Source: CAWFGW01 sp963849955 (lineage in GTDB: Bacteria; Bacteroidota; Bacteroidia; Cytophagales; JAAEPT01). Taken from it: 64,000 nt of DNA. Below are positions 1 through 6,015 of this stretch, in pieces. The position numbers and the translations under genes were made by a program. Under the pieces are notes generated by a model. The model had not been told where the DNA came from. It worked only from the letters and a program-made list of their open reading frames with translations, and did not search any database. Each line of letters starts with the position of its first letter. The stretch's first letter is position 1. The stretch is from assembly GCA_963849955.1 (NCBI GenBank), contig CAWKJU010000009.1, forward strand, positions 310,001 through 374,000. The letters run 5' to 3'.

Positions 1-110
1 ATTACGTAAACTGTATAGGGCATAGTAGATTTGAGTTGAAACGAGTACGATTTTTATAGTTCTTCAATAAATACGCTGGGTTAATAATAACTCTTAATAA
101 TCAAAAAAGG

Positions 111-160
111 TTATCTAACTGCTTTGAATGTATTATGGTAGATGATTTTTCGTAAAAAGA
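111..160 (-). repeat. Scrambled fragments of a GIY-YIG gene copy
   Basis: Positions 111-129 match, base for base, a stretch near the start of the intact GIY-YIG copy (722-740), and 143-160 match 1071-1088 of the other copy. In the intact genes these two pieces lie in the opposite order. The fragments therefore probably come from two neighbouring units joined by deletion. No open frame remains. I read this as the oldest, decayed edge of the tandem array. Confidence 0.55.
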
Positions 161-375
161 ATAATTATGTTAATGAATACATTGAAGTCAATCTTCACCT
201 TCCCCAGTTTAAAAATTGCCTAAACTTTACTAACTCGTCTCCGTCTCAATGGGATTCCTGATCAACTCCACTTTGCTACGTTGTCTGGAATGACGGTTTT
301 GGGAGTTGGGTTTACGAGTATACCTGATGCATTTGTAAAAAAAACAATCCCTAAAAATGAAATAGGCTTACCCCT

Positions 376-393
376 TCCCGATAGCTATCGGGA
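376..393. repeat. 18-bp perfect palindrome in terminator loop (unit 1)
   Basis: TCCCGATAGCTATCGGGA sits in the loop of the 364-404 hairpin. The same 18-mer recurs at 423-440, 807-824 and 854-871. All four copies are confined to the GIY-YIG array. Confidence 0.85.
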
Positions 394-422
394 GAAATAA
401 GCCTTTGCTTTCATGAGCCCCC

Positions 423-440
423 TCCCGATAGCTATCGGGA
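423..440. repeat. 18-bp perfect palindrome in tRNA 3' fragment (unit 1)
   Basis: This is the same 18-mer as at 376-393, here inserted into the degraded tRNA-Thr 3' end. It is followed by partial half-copies of the palindrome at 446-464, which suggests repeated insertion or slippage. Confidence 0.85.
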
Positions 441-480
441 CGGAAGCTATCGGGACTATCGGGACGGATTCGAACCTAAT

Positions 481-762
481 TCAATATTTACTAAGTAACT
501 TCTCACTAATCTCGGGGTATTTAACCAAATTCTCTAAATACTTCCTCGATTTCATTCTCTTGATATGAGCTTCTATTTTTCGTGCTTGAATTCTATCAAC
601 ACAATTTATCTGGAAAAACAATACCCAATCATCTGCTTTACCAGTATGTGATTTCTCATAAAAAGAGGTGTTATGCTGATTTATCCGTTCGAATAAATCT
701 TCGCATTCGCCAATATAAAATTTATCTAACTGCTTTGAATAAAGTATGTATACCTGATGCAT
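481..762 (-). CDS. GIY-YIG (URI-type) nuclease family protein, copy 1
   Basis: This 93-residue protein consists almost entirely of a GIY-YIG nuclease domain. Visible catalytic positions are Tyr5 (in VYI), Tyr16-Ile-Gly18, Arg26 and Glu64. It resembles the small UvrC N-terminal-like/YhbQ proteins, which are metal-dependent DNA nucleases whose cellular role is mostly unknown. A near-identical paralogue lies at 903-1184. Differences are concentrated at residues 38-48, and the catalytic residues are conserved in both. An AAGGAG stretch lies about 15 bases upstream of ATG. Upstream on the same strand lie a hairpin terminator and a tRNA 3' fragment, so the gene forms part of a repeated unit. A homing-like role is possible but unproved. 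Confidence 0.88.
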   Translation of the reverse strand: MHQVYILYSKQLDKFYIGECEDLFERINQHNTSFYEKSHTGKADDWVLFFQINCVDRIQARKIEAHIKRMKSRKYLENLVKYPEISEKLLSKY

Positions 763-795
763 TTGTTAAAAAAAATTACTCCTTAAAAACAAAAT

Positions 796-835
796 AGGCG
801 TACATTTCCCGATAGCTATCGGGAGGTGTACGCCT
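796..835 (-). terminator. Unit 2 hairpin with palindrome inserted in its loop
   Basis: The 9-bp arms 796-804 and 827-835 pair perfectly and are followed on the minus strand by a T-rich run. This is the terminator of unit 3 (1217-1241) with the 18-bp palindrome placed in its loop. It now separates the tRNA fragment from the GIY-YIG gene. Confidence 0.65.
807..824. repeat. 18-bp perfect palindrome in terminator loop (unit 2)
   Basis: Exact copy of TCCCGATAGCTATCGGGA inside the loop of the 796-835 hairpin, in the same place as in unit 1. Confidence 0.85.
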
Positions 836-846
836 TTGCTTTTGTG

Positions 847-898
847 AGCCCCCTCCCGATAGCTATCGGGACGGAAGCTATCGGGACGGATTCGAACC
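847..898 (-). other. Duplicated 3' end of tRNA-Thr, interrupted
   Basis: On the minus strand this reads GGTTCGAATCCG, then about 34 foreign bases containing the 18-bp palindrome and a half-copy, then GGGGGCT. The outer parts equal the T-arm and acceptor 3' strand of the real tRNA at 1253-1326. No D-arm or anticodon arm is present, so it cannot be a functional tRNA. A similar fragment lies at 416-476. Confidence 0.75.
854..871. repeat. 18-bp perfect palindrome in tRNA 3' fragment (unit 2)
   Basis: Exact 18-mer copy interrupting the duplicated tRNA 3' end. The half-palindrome GCTATCGGGA follows at 877-886. Confidence 0.85.
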
Positions 899-902
899 CA
901 AT

Positions 903-1184
903 TCAATATTTACTAAGTAATTTCTCACTGATTTCTGGGTATTTAACTAAATTTTCTAAATACTTCCTAGATTTCATCTTTTTAATATGAGCTTCTATTT
1001 TTCGTGGTTGTATTCTATCAACACAATTTATTTGGAAAAACAATGACCAATCATTGACTTTACTGGTATATGATTTTTCGTAAAAAGATGTGTTATGCTG
1101 ATTTATCCGTTCGAATAAATCTTCGCATTCGCCAATATAAAATTTATCTAACTGCTTTGAATAAAGTATGTATACCTGATGCAT
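903..1184 (-). CDS. GIY-YIG (URI-type) nuclease family protein, copy 2
   Basis: This 93-residue paralogue of the protein at 481-762 has the same GIY-YIG motifs: Tyr5, YIG at 16-18, Arg26 and Glu64. It lies directly 3' of tRNA-Thr on the same strand, separated by a clean terminator hairpin. This unit lacks the 18-bp palindrome, so it looks like the least altered copy. Its stop codon is followed at once by the interrupted tRNA 3' fragment of the next unit. Because a terminator lies between tRNA and gene, expression probably depends on read-through or an unseen promoter. Function is unknown; a nuclease that helps the unit duplicate or insert at the tRNA end is inference only. Confidence 0.88.
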   Translation of the reverse strand: MHQVYILYSKQLDKFYIGECEDLFERINQHNTSFYEKSYTSKVNDWSLFFQINCVDRIQPRKIEAHIKKMKSRKYLENLVKYPEISEKLLSKY

Positions 1185-1216
1185 TTGTTAAAAAAATTAC
1201 TCCTTAAAAACAAAAT

Positions 1217-1241
1217 AGGCGTACATTTTTGGTGTACGCCT
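1217..1241 (-). terminator. Rho-independent terminator after tRNA-Thr
   Basis: The perfect 9-bp arms 1217-1225 and 1233-1241 enclose a 7-base A-rich loop. On the minus strand the stem is followed by TATTTTGTTTTT. It lies 12 bases past the mature tRNA 3' end. Confidence 0.8.
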
Positions 1242-1252
1242 TTGCTTTTGTG

Positions 1253-1326
1253 AGCCCCCAGTCGGATTCGAACCAACGACCTACTGATTACAAGTCAGTT
1301 GCTCTGGCCAACTGAGCTATGGAGGC
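1253..1326 (-). tRNA. tRNA-Thr (anticodon UGU)
   Basis: A 74-base cloverleaf without encoded CCA. The 5' acceptor strand GCCTCCA (1326-1320) pairs with TGGGGGC (1260-1254) with one G-U pair. The D-loop begins TAGCTCAGTTGG. The anticodon stem ACTGA/TCAGT encloses CTTGTAA, giving anticodon UGU, which reads ACA/ACG threonine codons. The T-arm contains GGTTCGAATCC. A consensus Bacteroidota promoter lies just upstream and a terminator just downstream, so it appears to be transcribed alone. Its 3' half is partially duplicated at 847-898 and 416-476. Confidence 0.95.
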
Positions 1327-1348
1327 CTCTGTTCTATTTGAACGGCTG

Positions 1349-1380
1349 CAAATGTAGTGGTCTATTTATAGATTTGCAAA
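1349..1380 (-). promoter_or_regulatory. Bacteroidota-type promoter of tRNA-Thr
   Basis: On the minus strand TTTG (1380-1377) is followed after 20 bases by TACATTTG (1356-1349). This matches the Bacteroidota primary sigma consensus TTTG-N19-TAnnTTTG. It ends 23 bases before the first base of the mature tRNA. Confidence 0.7.
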
Positions 1381-1413
1381 CCTACAAACAGCTTTTTTGA
1401 AGATATTTTGCAC

Positions 1414-3181
1414 TTAATATTCAAAGTTATTGATTAACTGCATTTTACGCTTCAACTCTTTGAGCTGCTTTTCTGCTACCGCTACTTTTTGGTCTACTTC
1501 TACCCGTAATTTGTCTGCATTCTTCGAGCGAGCAAAAAACTCAATGTTCGTTTTTAAGGTAGAAATATCAGCTTTGATGTCGTTCATCTGATTTCTGATT
1601 TTGTCTTTATGTTTGCCGATGATCACACCAGCATTTGGATGACCTTTTAAGCTGCCAAGTTCTACTGCTATCTCAAGCTCATCTTTTTGCGACCCTTCTG
1701 GTAACTTCGCAACAAAGGTGCTGGTGGCTTGCTTATATGCTTTCGATACCGATTCAATTTTGTCTTTTGGTACAAACCCAACAGCATCGTATTGCGCGAT
1801 GAGGTCAGTAAACGCTGATACCTGATCTTCTTTAAGTTGATTTATCGCTTCAATGAGTTCACGTTTTGCTTTTGCGTTGTCCACAAATTCTGCGTCTTTC
1901 TCAGCAAAAAATGCTTTTCTTCGGTTGAAAAAATAATCGCAGGCTTCACGAAAACGACCATAAATGGCATCACTTTGCTTTTGAGGTACCGGCCATTTTT
2001 TTCCAATCGGCTTGTAAACGTTTGATTTTATCGGCTGTCTCTTTAAAGTTTTCATGGTCTTTTAAGGCTTCAGCTTTTTCACACAATGCTTCTTTGGCTT
2101 TTAGGTTCTCCTTACGCTCATCATCCAATTGGTTGAAAAACTCATTTTTCAACTGATAAAACGTTTTGATCTTACCCCAAAACTGTTTGGTGATTGTCCT
2201 ACCAATTTCTTTATCTACCGGTCCAATGGCTTTCCATAAATCTTGTTGTTCTGCAATTTCTTTGGTGCGTTGATTCCAATCAGCAATTTTAGCGTTGGGA
2301 GTATCTATTATCGCTTGTAGTTGCTCAATAATGGCAGCTTTTTTTAGACCGTTTTCTTTTTTCTGAACGGCAAACTCTTTCTCAAATGCATCACGTTTGT
2401 CATACAAGGCTTGAGAAGCAGTTTTCAAACGTTGCCAAAGGTCTTCGCGCAATTCTTCCGGTATTGGCCCAATGTGCTTATATTCTTTGTGGTAAGCCGA
2501 TAATTGACCTAATGCTTTTGATATGGATTCTTCGTTTATTAAACCCTCTACCGACTCGCAAATTCCTACTTTAAGGTCATAGTTTTTCTTTCGATCCAAC
2601 TCCTTCAACTCAAAACCAATTGACCGGTTGTTGTAATAAATATCCAACAAGGCTTTATAGTTTCTCCAAAGCTCTGATTCGGTGTAAGAGGTCACATCGT
2701 TTGCTTCCCGCCAGGCTTGTTGCAAATCTTTTACCCGGTTAAAGGTGGCATTGGTTACTTCGTTGCTGTTCACAACTTCACGAAGTTCTTCCACTACGGC
2801 CTCTTTCTTGCGCTGAGCACTTTTTTCAAGCTCCTTCTTTTGAGATAAATAGTTCTTTACGCGCAGGTATAATTCATCAGCTTGTTTATAGAAAGCTGTT
2901 GTTTCTTGATCCAACCGGAAGTCAAAATCAGCAGGTGCTCCACCCTCTTCTTTAAATCGCTCCAGTGCTTCGGCTTTTTCTTCACCATGTATATCATCAA
3001 AAGCAGCTTTAATATCCGATAATTCAGCATTAACCGCATCCATATCTTTGGTTTGGAGTTCCTTAAGGGCTGCTAGCAGTTCTGCTTTCGTAAAAGAAGA
3101 ATAATCAACCTCTTCTCGCTGCGGGGCTTCATTCTCACCGAGTAATAATTCTTCTTCGGTTGAGTTACTTAATTCTTGCAT
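1414..3181 (-). pseudogene. DUF349 repeat protein, frameshifted
   Basis: Two overlapping frames together encode one DUF349-family protein. The 5' part (3181-1970) has an acidic N-terminus and several DUF349 repeats with the LQ-x-x-W signature, then ends on an unnatural tail after residue 393 or so. The 3' part (ending at 1414) resumes at VPQKQSDAIYGRFREACD, the middle of the same repeat. The reconstructed protein would be about 587 residues, a usual length for the family in Bacteroidota. The break is at a run of seven A (1996-2002): removing one A restores the frame. This may be a real mutation, transcriptional slippage or a sequencing error. The gene lies 9 bases downstream of the yqgE-like gene. 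Family function is poorly known. Confidence 0.8.
1996..2002 (-). other. A7 run at the DUF349 frameshift
   Basis: On the minus strand TGG is followed by seven A and then TGGCCGGTACCT. With seven A the frame stops at 1970. With six A it continues as DWKKWPVPQKQSD, matching the conserved W-K-x-I-G-P-V-P of other repeats except at the IG positions. A +1 or -2 shift is needed, not the common -1 shift. Confidence 0.7.
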
Positions 3182-3190
3182 TGTTCTATT

Positions 3191-3769
3191 TTAATTTAAT
3201 CGAGGGTCTACCGGGTAGTTCGAATACATTTGATATTTACCGCCTAAACTTTTGAGCACTGTTCTCCAAAGCGTTGTTGGTTCTAAAGACATTATTTCTG
3301 GGGAATCCGTTTTTGCCATAATCCATGAACCCTTTTCAAATTCAATTTCAAGTTGGCCTCTTTCCCATCCCGAATATCCAATAAAAAAGCGGATATCTTC
3401 TTCTTTTACCTCTCCAGCACCCATCATTTTTTTCAATTCATCGAAATCACCACCAAAATACAAACCATCTGCGACTTCCAGACTACCTGAAAAAGGGGTT
3501 TTGGAACGGTAAATAAAATGAAGCATATTTTGTTCAACTGGACCGCCTACAAATACTGCGTTGTCGTTGTAGTTGAACTCACTCAACACATTTTGTAGGG
3601 TGATTTCCAAGACAGGTCTGTTTAACACAAACCCCACATACCCTTCTGCATTAATATCTGTAATTAAGATCACCGAGCGCTCGAAGTTAGGATCACCTAA
3701 ATAAGGTTCAGAAACCAGGATAGTTCCTTTTTCAATTGAATCTATATTTTGAATCACCTCAAATCTCAT
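3191..3769 (-). CDS. YqgE/AlgH family protein
   Basis: This 192-residue protein matches the YqgE/AlgH (DUF179) family. It has an N-terminal KGTILVSEPYLGDPNFERSV followed by a VGFVLNRP block around residues 45-52, and GGPVEQNMLHFIYR in the middle. Length is typical. The family is cytosolic with an alpha/beta fold. Some members influence transcription or alginate production in other phyla, but a biochemical role is not settled. It is probably the first gene of a two-gene leftward operon with the DUF349 gene, 9 bases away. I see no clear promoter in the 128 bases to pdxH. Confidence 0.88.
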   Translation of the reverse strand: MRFEVIQNIDSIEKGTILVSEPYLGDPNFERSVILITDINAEGYVGFVLNRPVLEITLQNVLSEFNYNDNAVFVGGPVEQNMLHFIYRSKTPFSGSLEVADGLYFGGDFDELKKMMGAGEVKEEDIRFFIGYSGWERGQLEIEFEKGSWIMAKTDSPEIMSLEPTTLWRTVLKSLGGKYQMYSNYPVDPRLN

Positions 3770-3897
3770 AACGTAAAAATTGGTCTCTTTTTCGTATTAA
3801 TGCTATATACTGATTTACTTCATTTTAGTTTCAGTTAGGCAATTTATAAGGTGCGCTGTATATTGCAAGCGTTTCCATTATTTAATTCAAATAAAGT

Positions 3898-4527
3898 ATG
3901 CAAATTCATCATATTCGGGAAAATTATACCAAATCAAGCTTGTCGGAGACAGAGGTAAAAAATAACCCGATAGAACAATTTGAAAAGTGGTTGAAAGAAG
4001 CCATCAAATCGGAGGTGCTTGAACCAACTGCTTTTACACTTTGTACTACGGGTAAAGATGATTTTCCAGCAGGAAGAATTGTTTTACTTAAATATGTTAA
4101 AGAAGATGGTTTTGTATTCTTTTCCAATTACGAAAGCAACAAAGGGCACCAGCTAGCTGAAAATAACAAAGCGGGCATGGTATTTTTTTGGCCAGAATTG
4201 CAGCGACAAGTTAATATTCAAGGTACTGTTGTTAAAACATCCAAAGAGGTTTCGGATGAGTATTTTTACTCACGTCCGATAGAAAGTCAAATTGGGGCCG
4301 TAGCATCCAAACAAAGCACAGTGATTACTTCAAGAGAAGAACTAGAAAAAAAAATAGAAGAAATCGAACGCACTTCCTCTGCCATTGAACGACCCGAGCA
4401 TTGGGGTGGATATAAAATAATTCCTCACCGCATTGAATTTTGGCAAGGAAGAGCCAACCGTCTCCACGACCGCATTGTTTGTAATTTGCTTGATGGTCAA
4501 TGGACAAAAAACCGCTTAGCCCCGTAA
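3898..4527 (+). CDS. pdxH: Pyridoxamine 5'-phosphate oxidase
   Basis: A 209-residue FMN enzyme that oxidises pyridoxine or pyridoxamine 5'-phosphate to pyridoxal 5'-phosphate, the last salvage step of vitamin B6. Diagnostic segments are the N-terminal MQIHHIRENYTKSSLSE, the FMN-binding PAGRIVLLKYV (about residues 61-71), FFSNYESNKG, FFWPELQRQVNIQG, and the C-terminal family signature IEFWQGRANRLHDR, with the protein ending in RLAP. Length and both ends agree with PdxH. It may head a rightward run with the dehydrogenase-like gene 50 bases downstream. Cytosolic. Confidence 0.95.
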   Translation: MQIHHIRENYTKSSLSETEVKNNPIEQFEKWLKEAIKSEVLEPTAFTLCTTGKDDFPAGRIVLLKYVKEDGFVFFSNYESNKGHQLAENNKAGMVFFWPELQRQVNIQGTVVKTSKEVSDEYFYSRPIESQIGAVASKQSTVITSREELEKKIEEIERTSSAIERPEHWGGYKIIPHRIEFWQGRANRLHDRIVCNLLDGQWTKNRLAP

Positions 4528-4577
4528 GCCTAGTTTTCGATCGATAAACAATTATTTTGATGGTCTGTTAAACTGAC

Positions 4578-5276
4578 ATGAATAATTATATTGTTATTGG
4601 TGCTAGCAAAGGAATTGGTCAGGCGCTTACGAACATCCTAATCGAAAAAGGCCACCATGTCATCGCTTTATCGCGAACAAAGGGAACATGGGGTAATCCC
4701 GAGCAGGTCACCTATATTCCCTTTGATGTGCTCTCCGACAACTTCAACGAATTAGATCTCAATTTAGAAATTCATGGGCTCGCCTACTGCCCTGGCAGCA
4801 TCAACCTTAAACCATTAAAAACAATCAAAAAAGAAACACTTCTTGAGGATTTACAAATTAACACCCTTTGTGCTTTTGAAATAATCCAACAAGCACTTCC
4901 GAAGTTCTCTAAGTCCTCTTCCTGTGGAATCGTGTTGTTTAGTTCTGTAGCTGTACAACTCGGGATGCCGTTTCATGCTTCGGTAGGTATCAGCAAAGGA
5001 GCATTGGAAGGCATGGTGAAATCATTCGCTGCCGAATTATCACCACACATACGGGTGAATGCTATTGCACCCAGTTTAACCAACACCAGCCTGGCAGCAA
5101 AGTTTTTGAACACGGAAGAAAAAATTAAACAATCAGAAAATCGTCACCCATTGAAAAAAATCGGTACACCAGAATTATTAGCACAGTCAGCTTATCATTT
5201 ATTGGTAGAGTCCGAATGGACCACTGGTCAAATATTAACTGTTGATGGGGGTATTTCAGCCATTAAACCGCTATAA
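4578..5276 (+). CDS. Short-chain dehydrogenase/reductase-like protein without catalytic Tyr
   Basis: This 232-residue Rossmann-fold protein has the N-terminal cofactor motif GASKGIGQ (residues 8-15), an AYCPG segment in place of NNAG, and a C-terminal TGQILTVDGG typical of the SDR family. At the active site SSVAVQLGMPFHASVGISKG aligns with S...YxxxK, but the tyrosine position is Val four residues before Lys. The usual proton donor is therefore missing. I recall this MPFHAS form in other Bacteroidota, so it may be a conserved subgroup rather than a decayed gene. Substrate unknown. It lies between pdxH and an unknown gene, all on the same strand with short gaps. Confidence 0.85.
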   Translation: MNNYIVIGASKGIGQALTNILIEKGHHVIALSRTKGTWGNPEQVTYIPFDVLSDNFNELDLNLEIHGLAYCPGSINLKPLKTIKKETLLEDLQINTLCAFEIIQQALPKFSKSSSCGIVLFSSVAVQLGMPFHASVGISKGALEGMVKSFAAELSPHIRVNAIAPSLTNTSLAAKFLNTEEKIKQSENRHPLKKIGTPELLAQSAYHLLVESEWTTGQILTVDGGISAIKPL

Positions 5277-5321
5277 GACTATCCACATCAACCATTACGA
5301 TACCGTTAGCATGTACTTATT

Positions 5322-5903
5322 ATGAAATGGCTTAACACCCTATTTCAAATGGTGTTTCCTAACAACCAAGGGGACCATCGCTATTACAAGTATGAACTCC
5401 CTCTGAAACGTGACGAAGGGTTTAACCTTATAAGTGTGTCGCTTAAACCCTTCGTAGATGAGTTCTTAGGCGACATCCTTCAATCGTATAATGAAGGATT
5501 TGGACCAAAAGCAAGTCTAAACGGTCAAAAAGCCATTGCCCAAACAGCTGCACTTTGCGTCCTACGTAGGGAAGAATATCATAGCAGTTTATTGTTTCAA
5601 ATTACATTTGATGAAATGATGACCCGAGCAAAAGCATTAGGCTACTACCTTACCTACTCTACTATTCAAGTAGAGGAAACACCGCTTCAAAAAAAGGAAG
5701 TCGAATTATATTATTTAAAAGCCTATCCTGGTGAAGCAGTCGATGGATTCAAACACAATCAACTGTGGGGACAGCTCTTTCTAGAACTTCACTTTGTGGA
5801 TGAAGAAAGTAGTTTTATCAAAATTAGGTGTAATTATTATCTAGGAAGAAACTACACCGAACCACTCTCCTTTGATGATTTAATTCAACAGTTATGTAAG
5901 TAA
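5322..5903 (+). CDS. Conserved-looking hypothetical protein
   Basis: I do not recognise this 193-residue protein. It has no signal peptide or membrane segment. It mixes charged and aromatic residues, with GQKAIAQTAALCVLRREEYHSS near the middle and a C-terminal beta-rich stretch ending NYYLGRNYTEPLSFDDLIQQL. This looks like a soluble alpha/beta protein. It lies 45 bases after the SDR-like gene and 112 bases before otsAB, on the same strand. Codon use resembles its neighbours. No function is proposed. Confidence 0.75.
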   Translation: MKWLNTLFQMVFPNNQGDHRYYKYELPLKRDEGFNLISVSLKPFVDEFLGDILQSYNEGFGPKASLNGQKAIAQTAALCVLRREEYHSSLLFQITFDEMMTRAKALGYYLTYSTIQVEETPLQKKEVELYYLKAYPGEAVDGFKHNQLWGQLFLELHFVDEESSFIKIRCNYYLGRNYTEPLSFDDLIQQLCK

Positions 5904-6015
5904 TAATCTACGCGAGATCAAGCGTTACTATTCTTATTATTAACAAGACATACTATTGGACTTAGGAGCAATATTTGTTAAACTTAGGACGATTTAGAAT
6001 TCAAAAAATTAAACA

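Larger units (their letters stand above)
318..476 (-). pseudogene. Remnant of an outer GIY-YIG/tRNA-3'-end unit
   Basis: Read on the minus strand, 476-416 is a copy of the tRNA-Thr T-arm and acceptor end interrupted by palindromic DNA. Next come a hairpin (404-364) equivalent to the terminator of the other units and the first five codons (MHQVY, 332-318) of the GIY-YIG gene. Homology then stops, so the gene body is lost. Order and spacing match the two intact units at 481-898 and 903-1275. This supports a third, degraded unit. Confidence 0.65.

Noticed and set aside
71..112. Short similarity (CGCTGGGTTAA and flanks) to sequence after priA near 39778
   Set aside because: Only about 11 identical bases in AT-rich DNA; too short to call a repeat.
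252..291. Imperfect inverted repeat around GGGATTCCTGATCAAC and TTGTCTGGAATGACGG
   Set aside because: It resembles the CGTCATTCC/GGAATC type of dispersed repeat seen in many genomes, but there is only one copy here and the arms are imperfect, so I cannot support a named element.
582..797. Plus-strand open frame of 71 codons
   Set aside because: It is antisense to the GIY-YIG gene and has no independent coding signal.
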